From Stutzerimonas stutzeri KOS6 (lineage in GTDB: Bacteria; Pseudomonadota; Gammaproteobacteria; Pseudomonadales; Pseudomonadaceae): a stretch of 64,000 bases of DNA. The notes beneath the pieces are model-generated. The model worked only from the letters and a program-made list of their open reading frames with translations, was not told where the DNA came from and did not search any database. Of the stretch, positions 1-10,172 are shown in pieces. Both the position numbers and the translations under genes were made by a program. The DNA lies in the NCBI RefSeq assembly GCF_000307775.2, contig NZ_KK020676.1, forward strand, positions 796,458 to 860,457. Direction: 5' to 3'. The stretch's first letter is position 1. Every line of letters starts with the position of its first letter.

Positions 1-53
1 GCCTTGCCGGGACCGGCGCGGCGCGGTGCGCTCCAACGGCGCAGCATCGTCGC

Positions 54-683
54 TTACCGCGCTGCGCGTTCTTTTTCGATGAGGAAATCGGCCACCTGCA
101 GGGTGCGCTCCGGGCCACCGGACGAACCCAGATCGAAGCGATACTTGCCGTTGACGACCATCACCGGAACGCCGGTGATCTGGTAGGCCATCCCCTGCTT
201 CTTGGCCTGCTCGACGCGGCTGCGCACGCCGAAGGAGTTGTATGCCTTGAGGAAGGCCTGCCTGTCGATGCCCTTACCGGCGAGAAAATCAGCCATTTCC
301 TCAGGCGTGGCGAGCTTCTTGCGTTCCTGATGGTAGGCGGCGAACACCGCGTCATGCACCTGCGGTTCCACACCCATGGACTCCAGCGTGATGAACAGCT
401 GCCCGTGGGCATTCCAGAGGCCGCCGAACATGGCCGGAATACGCTTGAAGCTGACGTCATCCGGAAGCTGCTCGGTCCAGGGCTTGATGGTCGGCTCGAA
501 CTGGTAGCAATGCGGGCAGCCGTACCAGAACAGCTCCACCACTTCGATCTTGCTCGGGTCGGCGACCGGCACCGGGCTGCTCAGCTCGACATATTCCTTG
601 CCGGCCTGGAACTCTGCTGCCTGTGCTGCCAGTCCGAACAGGCTTGCAGCGGCAAAAACGGCAGTGAGTAGGAAATTACGCAT
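54..683 (-). CDS. dsbA: Thiol:disulfide interchange protein DsbA
   Basis: Periplasmic oxidoreductase that puts disulfide bonds into exported proteins and is re-oxidised by DsbB. The 209 residues begin with a Sec signal peptide (about 1-22, ending AQA). A thioredoxin fold follows, with the CPHC redox centre at Cys56/Cys59 and a cis-Pro loop (GVPVMVV) near residue 170. An AGGAG about 8 nt before the ATG at 683 fixes the start. The cytochrome c4 gene lies upstream on the same strand but a strong terminator separates them, so dsbA probably has its own promoter in the 684-807 gap. Bases 1-53, downstream of its stop, show no gene. Length and motifs are normal for the Pseudomonas family. Confidence 0.96.
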   Translation of the reverse strand: MRNFLLTAVFAAASLFGLAAQAAEFQAGKEYVELSSPVPVADPSKIEVVELFWYGCPHCYQFEPTIKPWTEQLPDDVSFKRIPAMFGGLWNAHGQLFITLESMGVEPQVHDAVFAAYHQERKKLATPEEMADFLAGKGIDRQAFLKAYNSFGVRSRVEQAKKQGMAYQITGVPVMVVNGKYRFDLGSSGGPERTLQVADFLIEKERAAR

Positions 684-807
684 GAAGAACTCCTGTTAAC
701 GACGAACCGATGGCGCAACAGGCTGCAGCAAAACGCCGGACCTCGCCAGCGTTTTTCATCCGTCCGCGCAAGCACGTGATACAGATGATGTAGCCAGACC
801 TAAAAAT

Positions 808-848
808 GAAGAAGGGCGTCGGGGCTGGAGGCCCGGACGCCCTTCTTC
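808..848 (-). terminator. Intrinsic terminator of the cytochrome c4 gene
   Basis: A perfect 13-bp inverted repeat (arms 808-820 and 836-848) with a GC-rich interior lies just downstream of the cytochrome c4 stop. Read on the minus strand, the stem is followed by TTCATTTTTA, a U-rich tail. It separates the cytochrome gene from dsbA. Confidence 0.85.
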
Positions 849-866
849 GTCAGGCTGCAGAATCGA

Positions 867-1499
867 TCAGTGCAGGCCCTGGATGTAGCTGGACAGTGCT
901 TCGATGTCCTTGTTGCTCAACTTGGCGGCAATGCCACGCATGATCATGGTATCGCCATCGTTGGTACGATTGCCTTCGCGGAAATCGGTCAACTGCTTGG
1001 CCGTGTAGGCGGCATGCTGGCCACCCAGCTTGGGGAAGCCGGCCAGTTCGTTGCCGACACCGTTGGGCGCATGGCAGCCCGTGCAGGCCGGCATGCCCTG
1101 ATCGAGCTTGCCACCACGGAACAGCTTCTCGCCCTGGGCCGCCAGGGTCGGATCTGCATAACCGACGCTGCCCTTCTGGCTGGCGAAGTAGGCTGCGATG
1201 TCTTCCAGATCCTGGTCGCTCAGCGGATCGAGCAGGCCGGTCATTTCCAGTACCTTGCGACCTACGCCTTCCGCTGCGCCCGGGGTGCTGCCGGCCTTGA
1301 TGTCGTGCAGCTGCTTGAGCAGATAGCGCTCGCCCTGGCCGGCCAGTTTCGGGAAGTTCGGTGCCGGGCTGTTGCCGTCGGCACCGTGGCAGGCGCCACA
1401 CACTGCAACTTTGCCCTGACCAGCTTCGGCGTCTCCAGCCGCGTGGGCCATACCGGTGATGCCAAGGGTCAACAGCAGACTCACGAGTATTTTGTTCAT
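867..1499 (-). CDS. Dihaem cytochrome c4
   Basis: Periplasmic dihaem electron carrier that links the bc1 complex to terminal oxidases. The 210 residues have a signal peptide (about 1-20, ending AHA) and two class I cytochrome c domains. Haem sites are CGACH (Cys34, Cys37, His38) and CTGCH (Cys139, Cys142, His143). A methionine distal to each site (for example Met86, and the DTMIMRG segment in the second half) can act as axial ligand. Such duplicated c4 proteins of about 200 residues are standard in pseudomonads, where this gene lies between dsbA and engB as it does here. It is transcribed away from engB and ends in a strong terminator. Confidence 0.95.
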   Translation of the reverse strand: MNKILVSLLLTLGITGMAHAAGDAEAGQGKVAVCGACHGADGNSPAPNFPKLAGQGERYLLKQLHDIKAGSTPGAAEGVGRKVLEMTGLLDPLSDQDLEDIAAYFASQKGSVGYADPTLAAQGEKLFRGGKLDQGMPACTGCHAPNGVGNELAGFPKLGGQHAAYTAKQLTDFREGNRTNDGDTMIMRGIAAKLSNKDIEALSSYIQGLH

Positions 1500-1706
1500 C
1501 AGCTAATCCAACTACGGCTAAGGGTTTGAAAGGGAATCCATCGGGTCGCGTCCGGCAATCGAACCGAAGCGACGCTCGTTATAGTGGCACGCTGGGCGTC
1601 CGTCACCGGTAGCGGCCATGGCCGCGCGTTGCGCCGCAACAGGCTGAACGCCATACCAGGCCTGATATCAGACCAAAGCGCACATAAAAACTGCGGCATT
1701 ATATAC

Positions 1707-1725
1707 TTCCGTTTCCGAAACGGAA
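1707..1725. promoter_or_regulatory. Perfect 19-bp palindrome in the engB upstream region
   Basis: TTCCGTTTC-c-GAAACGGAA: nine-base arms around a single central base, 41 bp before the engB start and directly after an AT-rich stretch (ATTATATACT) that resembles a -10 element. The size and symmetry fit an operator for a dimeric repressor. A small RNA hairpin is the alternative, but no U-tract follows. No regulator is assigned. Confidence 0.45.
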
Positions 1726-1766
1726 ATGAACCATTGCCGCACCCGCGCGCACTCACCGGAACGACC

Positions 1767-2420
1767 ATGCTACCGAAAAACCCGATTCTCGGCCTTTGCC
1801 AACAGGCCACCTTCATGATCAGTGCCGCCAAGGTCGATCAGTGCCCGGCCGACGAGGGTCTGGAAGTAGCCTTCGCCGGCCGTTCCAACGCTGGCAAGTC
1901 CAGTGCACTGAACACCCTCACCCATGCCAATCTGGCGCGGACCTCCAAGACACCGGGCCGCACCCAATTGCTCAACTTCTTCCGGCTCGACGACCAGCGC
2001 CGCCTGGTCGACCTGCCCGGCTACGGCTACGCCAAGGTGCCGATCCCGCTCAAGCAGCATTGGCAGCGCCACCTGGAAGCCTATCTGGGCAGTCGCGAGA
2101 GCCTGGCCGGCGTGTTCCTGATGATGGATATCCGTCATCCGCTCACCGAGTTCGACCGCATGATGCTGGACTGGGCGAGCGCCAGCCAGATGCCCCTGCA
2201 TATCCTGCTGACCAAGTCCGACAAACTGGCCTTCGGCGCAGCGAAGAACGCTTTGCTGGCAATCCAGCGCGACATTCACAAGGGCTGGGGCGGCGACGTC
2301 AGCGTGCAACTGTTCTCTGCCCCCAAGCGACAGGGAGTCGAGGAAGCCCAGCTGGTGCTGGCAAGCTGGCTGGGCCTGCTGGACGACACATCGGAAGAAG
2401 AGCAAGAGCCTGACGCGTGA
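1767..2420 (+). CDS. engB: Ribosome biogenesis GTPase EngB (YihA/YsxC)
   Basis: Essential TrmE-Era-EngA-like GTPase that assists late assembly of the large ribosomal subunit. The 217 residues show the P-loop GRSNAGKSS, switch II with DLPGYGYA, and the base-specificity motif TKSDK, in the usual order. The reading frame is open further upstream to 1584. The ATG at 1767 ([11 protein letters not shown]) is preferred because family members begin near here and the upstream part is low-complexity and covers the likely promoter. The acidic C-terminus (SEEEQEP) is common in pseudomonads. It is divergent from the cytochrome c4 gene, and no partner gene follows on this strand. Confidence 0.94.
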   Translation: MLPKNPILGLCQQATFMISAAKVDQCPADEGLEVAFAGRSNAGKSSALNTLTHANLARTSKTPGRTQLLNFFRLDDQRRLVDLPGYGYAKVPIPLKQHWQRHLEAYLGSRESLAGVFLMMDIRHPLTEFDRMMLDWASASQMPLHILLTKSDKLAFGAAKNALLAIQRDIHKGWGGDVSVQLFSAPKRQGVEEAQLVLASWLGLLDDTSEEEQEPDA

Positions 2421-2460
2421 AGCAGCCGATTGGCGGGCCACGCTTCACCGCCCCATCCAT

Positions 2461-2655
2461 CAGAGCCTGGTGGATGTAAAAAGCGACATCCACCCTACGC
2501 CAAAACTTGGCGCCACCCCCAGCAACGCAGGGTGGATCGCGCTTCACCGATCCACCAATCAGAGCCCGGCGGATGTAAAAGGCGAAATCCACCCTACGCC
2601 AAAACCCGGCGCCACCCGCGGCAACGTAGGGTGGATCACGCTCCATCGATCCACC
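2461..2655. repeat. Two tandem 99-bp copies of a palindromic intergenic element
   Basis: The segment starting CAGAGCC at 2461 recurs at 2560, giving two diverged units of about 99 bp. Each unit holds two hairpins. One is GGTGGATGT/ACATCCACC type around an A-rich loop (GGATGT/AAATCC in the second unit), ending in CCCTAC. The other is GGGTGGAT/ATCCACC type around a CGCTTCACC-like loop. They fill the gap between convergent engB and gcvP and may also act as transcription stops. The same element type recurs at 18.75, 26.2 and 43.6 kb. No protein-coding gene is supported here. Confidence 0.85.
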
Positions 2656-2675
2656 GAGCGCGGCCAGTGAATTCG

Positions 2676-5552
<2,877 letters not shown>

Positions 5553-5572
5553 GGTCGCTACTCTCGGAAAAA

Positions 5573-5600
5573 CAAAAGCCCCGGCAGAGCGGGGCTTTTG
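5573..5600 (-). terminator. Intrinsic terminator between gcvH and gcvP
   Basis: A perfect 11-bp inverted repeat (5573-5583 and 5590-5600; CAAAAGCCCCG/CGGGGCTTTTG) with a 6-nt loop. On the minus strand it runs into TTTTGTTTTT. It lies just after the gcvH stop and about 20 bp before the gcvP ATG, so it should reduce read-through into gcvP. On the plus strand the tail is weak. Confidence 0.8.
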
Positions 5601-5610
5601 CGGATGATGC

Positions 5611-6000
5611 TTAGGCGTCGGCGTCGCAGGCGGCCTGGTAAGCGGCTGCGTCGAGCAGCTTGTCCAGCTCCGACGTGTCGCTCGGCTGCAGGCGGAAGAA
5701 CCAGCTGCCGTAGGGATCGCTGTTGACCAGCTCCGGCGAATCGGCCAGTGCCTCGTTGATTGCGATCACCTCGCCGGAAACCGGCGCATAGATGTCGGAC
5801 GCGGCTTTCACCGACTCGACCACGCCGGCTTCCTGACCGGCGTTGAGCTGGCGTCCGATCTCGGGCAGCTCGACGTAGACCACGTCCCCCAGCGCTTCCT
5901 GGGCGTGATCGGAAATGCCGACGGTGATGCTGCCGTCCGCTTCGAGACGAGCCCACTCGTGGCTGGCGGCGTAACGCAGGTCGCTGGGGATATCGCTCAT
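5611..6000 (-). CDS. gcvH: Glycine cleavage system H protein
   Basis: Lipoyl carrier that shuttles the aminomethyl group between GcvP, GcvT and lipoamide dehydrogenase. The 129 residues ([16 protein letters not shown] start, ATG at 5998-6000) have the family length. The lipoylated lysine is Lys65 in [14 protein letters not shown]. The frame is open further upstream, but that extension has no family similarity. The gene lies 52 bp after gcvT and before the terminator that precedes gcvP, which fits a need for more H protein than P protein. No lipoate attachment genes are nearby. Confidence 0.97.
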   Translation of the reverse strand: MSDIPSDLRYAASHEWARLEADGSITVGISDHAQEALGDVVYVELPEIGRQLNAGQEAGVVESVKAASDIYAPVSGEVIAINEALADSPELVNSDPYGSWFFRLQPSDTSELDKLLDAAAYQAACDADA

Positions 6001-6052
6001 TGTTGTGTCCTCAAGGCTGTTGACAGCAGTCGCGCAAAACAGTCGGTCGAAT

Positions 6053-7135
6053 TTACACCAGTACCTTGCCGTGGCGCACGAATGTCGGCTGCACGACACG
6101 TACCGGGTACCACTTGCCACGAATTTCCACTTCCGCGCGCTCGGCGGTGCCGGCCGGAACGCGGGCCAGGGCAATGGATTTGCCAAGCGTAGGAGAAAAA
6201 CTGCCGCTGGTGATCTCGCCCTCGCCGACGCCATTGACCCGTACCACCTGATGGGCACGCAGCACGCCGCGCTCCTCCAGTACCAACCCGACCAGCTTGG
6301 GCAGGTCGTCACGCGCCTGCTCCTGCTCGAGAGCGGCGCGACCGACGAAGTCGCGCTCGGCCGGTTCCCAGGCTACGGTCCAGCCCATATTGGCGGCCAG
6401 CGGCGAGACGTCTTCGGTCATGTCCTGCCCGTACAGGTTCAGACCGGCTTCCAGACGCAGGGTGTCGCGGGCGCCGAGGCCGATCGGCGGGATGCCGGCA
6501 CCGACCAGCTCGCTGAGGAAGTCCGGCGCCTGCTCCGCGGGCAGGATGATTTCCAGGCCGTCTTCGCCGGTATAGCCAGTACGCCCGATGAACCAGTCGC
6601 CATCGGCCATGCCCTGGAACGGCTTGAGGTCATGAATCAGCCCGGCCCTGGCCTGGCTGACCAGTTCGGCGGTACGCGCCCGTGCATGGGGTCCCTGGAT
6701 GGCCAGCATGGCCAGCTCGGGGCGCTCCCTGACATCGACGGCGAAGCCGGCCGCCTGCGCCTGCATCCAGGCCAGATCCTTGTCGCGGGTGCTGGCATTG
6801 ACCACCAGGCGATAGCCCCAGTCGGTCAGGTAGACGATGAGATCGTCGATCACCCCACCGCGCTCGTTGAGCATCGCGGTGTAGAGTGCCCGACCGGTGC
6901 TTTTCAGGCGCGCCACGTCGTTGGCCAGCAGGTGCTGCAGATAGGCGCTGGCCTGGTCGCCAGCGACGTCGATCACGGTCATGTGCGATACGTCGAACAC
7001 TCCGCAGTCACGACGCACCTGATGATGCTCTTCTACCTGGGAGCCGTAATGCAGTGGCATGTCCCAGCCACCGAAGTCGACCATCTTGGCGCCAAGCGCA
7101 AGGTGCTGATGGTAGAGGGGAGTACGCTGACCCAT
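6053..7135 (-). CDS. gcvT: Aminomethyltransferase (glycine cleavage T protein)
   Basis: Transfers the one-carbon unit from the GcvH-bound aminomethyl group to tetrahydrofolate and releases ammonia. The 360 residues begin [31 protein letters not shown], a typical T-protein start, with the ATG at 7133-7135 and a GGAAGGAG ribosome site before it. The frame extends to 7255 without similarity, so the internal ATG is preferred. The folate-binding N-terminal domain is followed by the C-terminal barrel (about 280-360). It is the first gene of the gcvT-gcvH-gcvP operon, and a predicted promoter and hairpin lie upstream. Confidence 0.96.
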   Translation of the reverse strand: MGQRTPLYHQHLALGAKMVDFGGWDMPLHYGSQVEEHHQVRRDCGVFDVSHMTVIDVAGDQASAYLQHLLANDVARLKSTGRALYTAMLNERGGVIDDLIVYLTDWGYRLVVNASTRDKDLAWMQAQAAGFAVDVRERPELAMLAIQGPHARARTAELVSQARAGLIHDLKPFQGMADGDWFIGRTGYTGEDGLEIILPAEQAPDFLSELVGAGIPPIGLGARDTLRLEAGLNLYGQDMTEDVSPLAANMGWTVAWEPAERDFVGRAALEQEQARDDLPKLVGLVLEERGVLRAHQVVRVNGVGEGEITSGSFSPTLGKSIALARVPAGTAERAEVEIRGKWYPVRVVQPTFVRHGKVLV

Positions 7136-7174
7136 GGGTTTCTCCTTCCGGGCAGGTCGCCGAATCGGCATTGG

Positions 7175-7255
7175 AAAAGCCGCTAAGCCGGACCACGCGG
7201 GGGCCGGCGGCTTTCGAATGGCGCGCATTGTAGCCCCAAGGTGACGGCAGGTCAC
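7175..7255 (-). promoter_or_regulatory. Predicted gcv promoter and 5' leader hairpin
   Basis: On the minus strand GTGACC (7250-7255), a 17-bp spacer and TACAAT (7227-7232) form a plausible sigma-70 promoter. A GC-rich hairpin (arms 7176-7183 and 7207-7214, AAAGCCGC/GCGGCTTT) follows almost at the predicted transcript start and is trailed by TTTT, 40 nt before the gcvT ATG. It could be a weak terminator, an mRNA-stabilising 5' stem or an attenuator. I see no glycine riboswitch consensus. Confidence 0.4.
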
Positions 7256-7339
7256 GGCGCATCCGGCAGGCGGAGGCGGGAATCTGCCGCGGCTTTTCGT
7301 CCACCCTTCAGCCTCCAGCGCTCTGCTCGGCCTCCAGCC

Positions 7340-8956
7340 TTATCCCAGCCGCCTGCCCGAGCGCCGGATCAGTAGCACCACCGGCAGCAATCCCACCAGT
7401 ACCAGGGTCAGCGCCGGCAGCGAGGCACGGGCCCACTCCCCTTCGCTGGTCATCTCGAAAATCCGTACCGCCAGCGTGTCCCAGCCAAAAGGACGCATCA
7501 GCAGGGTTGCCGGCATTTCCTTGAGCACGTCGACGAACACCAGCAGCGCGGCACTCAGGGTGCCGGGCAGCAGCAACGGCAAATAGATGCGCACGAACAG
7601 CGCCGGACCACCGACACCGAGACTGCGCGAGGCCTGCGGCAGTGACGGACGAATCCGCGCCAGGGCACTCTCCAGCGGGCCGAAGGCAACTGCCATGAAG
7701 CGAATCAGATAGGCCAGCAGCAGGGCGCCGAGACTGCCGAGCAGGAGCGGCTTGCCGCCGGCGCCCAGCCAGTCGGATAGCGGGATCACGATGTGCCGAT
7801 CCAGATAGCTGAACGCCAGCATGATCGAGACTGCCAGGACCGAACCCGGCAAGGCGTAGCCAAGGTTGGCCAGGCTGACCGCGCTGCGGATCGAGCGCAC
7901 CGGCGCCTGGCGTCTGGCGAAGGCCAGTAGCAACGCCACCGTGACGGTAAGCAGCGCAGCAATGCCGCCCAGATAGAGCGTATGCAGGATCATCCCCGCG
8001 TAACGCTCGTCGAGGTCGAAGCGCCCGCGCTGCCAGAGCCAGACGAGCAGTTGCAGCACGGGTATGACGAACGCACACAAGAACACCAGCCCACACCAGG
8101 CACTGGCGGCAAAGGCCTTCATGCCGGTCAGGCGATAGAGCGCCGCCGTGCGCGCCCGCTCGTTGGCCGGCCGCGCCGCGCCGCGGGCACGCCGCTCGCC
8201 ATACAGCACCAGCGCCACCGCCAGCAGCAGCAGGCTGGCCAGCTGGGTGGCGCTGGTCAGGCTGAAGAAGCCGTACCAGGTCTTGTAGATGGCCGTGGTG
8301 AAGGTGTCGAAGTTGAACACCGACACCGCGCCGAAATCGGCCAGCGTCTCCATCATCGCCAGCGCCAAACCGGCACCGATGGCCGGTCGCGCCATCGGCA
8401 GCGCGACGCGCCAGAAGGCCTGCCAGGGCGATTGGCCGAGGACCCGTGCCGCCTCCATCAGCCCCCTGCCCTGGGCCAGAAATGCCGAGCGAGCCAGCAG
8501 ATAGACGTAGGGATAGAAGACCAGCACCAGCACCGCGATGACACCCCCGGTCGAGCGCACCCGCGGAAAGCGGATGCCGCTGCCGAACCATTCGCGCGCC
8601 AGGCTCTGCACCGGCCCGGCGAAATCCAGCAGGCCGATGAAGACGAATGCCAGGACATAGGCAGGAATCGCGAAGGGCAGCATCAACGCCCAGTCCAGCC
8701 AGCGGCGACCGGGAAATTCGCAGAGCGCGGTGAGCCAGGCGAGGCTGACGCCGAGCACCACCACGCCGACGCTCACCCCGAGCAACAACATCAGGGTATT
8801 GCCCAGCAGACGCGGCATCTGCGTCTCCCACAGGTGCGCCCAGATCTCCGTGTCGACGCTGCTCCAGCTGAACAGCAGGATGCTCAGCGGCAGCAGCACC
8901 AGCGCCGCGACGGAGAAAGCAATGGGATACCAGCGGCGCTCGACGGGATGGGACAC
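7340..8956 (-). CDS. Fe(III) ABC transporter permease (FbpB/SfuB type)
   Basis: Inner-membrane permease for ferric iron. The 538 residues form two tandem MetI-type permease domains with about 12 hydrophobic segments, as in the fused FbpB/SfuB family. Each half has an EAA-type cytoplasmic loop (EAARVLGQSPWQAFWRVALP in the first half). The start is GTG at 8954-8956 (MSHPVERRWYP). It lies 116 bp after the binding-protein gene, with an intrinsic terminator between, so the permease should be made at lower level. No ATPase gene follows in the window, and the next genes are gcv. The pairing with the binding protein matches the PA5216-PA5217 arrangement. Specificity for iron is by family and the Fur-like site upstream. 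Confidence 0.92.
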   Translation of the reverse strand: MSHPVERRWYPIAFSVAALVLLPLSILLFSWSSVDTEIWAHLWETQMPRLLGNTLMLLLGVSVGVVVLGVSLAWLTALCEFPGRRWLDWALMLPFAIPAYVLAFVFIGLLDFAGPVQSLAREWFGSGIRFPRVRSTGGVIAVLVLVFYPYVYLLARSAFLAQGRGLMEAARVLGQSPWQAFWRVALPMARPAIGAGLALAMMETLADFGAVSVFNFDTFTTAIYKTWYGFFSLTSATQLASLLLLAVALVLYGERRARGAARPANERARTAALYRLTGMKAFAASAWCGLVFLCAFVIPVLQLLVWLWQRGRFDLDERYAGMILHTLYLGGIAALLTVTVALLLAFARRQAPVRSIRSAVSLANLGYALPGSVLAVSIMLAFSYLDRHIVIPLSDWLGAGGKPLLLGSLGALLLAYLIRFMAVAFGPLESALARIRPSLPQASRSLGVGGPALFVRIYLPLLLPGTLSAALLVFVDVLKEMPATLLMRPFGWDTLAVRIFEMTSEGEWARASLPALTLVLVGLLPVVLLIRRSGRRLG

Positions 8957-8980
8957 TCAGGCCTCGACAGCAGAAAACAA

Positions 8981-9004
8981 ACGCCCCGGAGCGGGCCGGG
9001 GCGT
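8981..9004 (-). terminator. Intrinsic terminator between Fe binding protein and permease genes
   Basis: A perfect 9-bp GC-rich repeat ACGCCCCGG/CCGGGGCGT with a 6-nt loop, trailed on the minus strand by TTGTTTTC. Partial termination here would give more binding protein than permease, a common arrangement in ABC importers. Confidence 0.7.
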
Positions 9005-9072
9005 CGAGTATAACCGCAGCGGCGAGCGTGGCGGCCGGGGCCGCACGTCATCGCCGCCTGCGCACCTGCCGA

Positions 9073-10074
9073 TCAGTTCCAGCCGGCGCGGTCCATCAGC
9101 TTGATGGCTTCGGCCTGGCGCTTGCCGGCCACTTCCACCGGAATGGTGTCGGCCTTGAACTCGCCCCATGCCGCCACTTCGGCAGACGGCTTCACGCTCG
9201 GGTTGGCCGGGTATTCCATGTTGATGTCGGCGAAGATGCTCTGCGCCTCTTCGCTGGTCATCCACTCCACCAGCTTGCGCGCGGCATCCGGGTTCGGTGC
9301 GTGCTTGATCAGGCCGATGCCCGACAGGTTGACGTGCACGCCGCGGTCTTCCTGGTTCGGCCAGAACAGCTTGGCCTTGAGCTGCGGGTTCTGCGCGTGC
9401 AGGCGACCGAAGTAGTAGGTATTGACGATGCCGACATCGCATTGCCCCGCATCGACGGCCTGGACCAGCGCGGTATCGTCGGCGAAGACATCGGTGGCGA
9501 GGTTGCCGACCCAGCCCTTGATGATCTCTTCGGTCTTCTCGGCACCGTGGGTCTCGATCATGGTGGCGGTCAGCGACTGGTTGTAGACCTTCTTGCTGGT
9601 ACGCAGGCACAGACGGCCGTCCCAGCGCTCGTCGGCCAATGCCTCGTAGGTGCTCAGCTCGCCGTCCTTGACCCGCTCCGGCGAGTAGACGATGGTCCGT
9701 GCACGCAGCGACAGGCCGGTCCAGGCGTCGTTGGAGGAACGGTACTGGGCCGGGATGTTGTCCTTGACCACCTGCGAGTTCAGCGGCTGCAGGATGCCCA
9801 TCTCCTCGGCTTGCCAGAGGTTGCCGCCATCGACGGTCAGCAGCAGGTCCGCCGGGGTGTTCGCGCCTTCGGCCTTGATCCGGGCCATCAGCGGAGCTTC
9901 CTTGTCGGTGATGAACTTGATCTCGACGCCGGTCTTCTGGGTGTAGGCGTCGAATACCGGCTTGATCAGCTCGTCGATGCGCGAGGAGTAGACCACTACC
10001 TCGTCGGCAGCCTGGACAGCACCCGACAGCGCCGAAAGCGCCAGGGCGACGAGTAAACCTTTGCTTGCCTGCAT
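9073..10074 (-). CDS. Fe(III) ABC transporter periplasmic binding protein
   Basis: Periplasmic ferric-iron binding protein of the FbpA/FutA family. The 333 residues have a signal peptide (about 1-22, ending VQAAD), then a two-lobe binding fold that opens [20 protein letters not shown]. The double tyrosine of the iron site is seen in NTYYFGRLH, and other family blocks ([26 protein letters not shown]) are intact. It is the first gene of the transporter operon, followed by a terminator-like hairpin and the permease. A Fur-box-like palindrome lies about 35 bp before its ATG, so iron repression is likely. The ATPase partner is not in this window. Confidence 0.93.
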   Translation of the reverse strand: MQASKGLLVALALSALSGAVQAADEVVVYSSRIDELIKPVFDAYTQKTGVEIKFITDKEAPLMARIKAEGANTPADLLLTVDGGNLWQAEEMGILQPLNSQVVKDNIPAQYRSSNDAWTGLSLRARTIVYSPERVKDGELSTYEALADERWDGRLCLRTSKKVYNQSLTATMIETHGAEKTEEIIKGWVGNLATDVFADDTALVQAVDAGQCDVGIVNTYYFGRLHAQNPQLKAKLFWPNQEDRGVHVNLSGIGLIKHAPNPDAARKLVEWMTSEEAQSIFADINMEYPANPSVKPSAEVAAWGEFKADTIPVEVAGKRQAEAIKLMDRAGWN

Positions 10075-10107
10075 GGAACAGCCTCTTGGTAAGTTGGAAC
10101 AGAGGCT

Positions 10108-10128
10108 AAATAGTAGTGAATGTTATTT
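10108..10128 (-). promoter_or_regulatory. Putative Fur box of the iron transporter
   Basis: Minus-strand 21-mer with palindromic ends AAATA-N11-TATTT, matching about two thirds of the 21-bp Fur consensus by eye (A-rich left arm, T-rich right arm, AAT and ATT cores partly degenerate). It lies about 35-55 bp before the start of the iron-binding protein gene, in an AT-rich patch within GC-rich DNA. Location and gene function support it more than the sequence alone does. Confidence 0.5.
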
Positions 10129-10172
10129 ACCTTCTCAATGCGACATATCGTGCAGGCAACGTTTTGCAAATA

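Noticed and set aside
2461..2655. Tandem repeats considered as a CRISPR array
   Set aside because: Only two diverged 99-bp units, no short identical repeats with unique spacers, and no cas genes.
7136..7339. Glycine riboswitch upstream of gcvT
   Set aside because: I looked for the tandem aptamer consensus on the minus strand and saw none; only a simple GC-rich hairpin is present.
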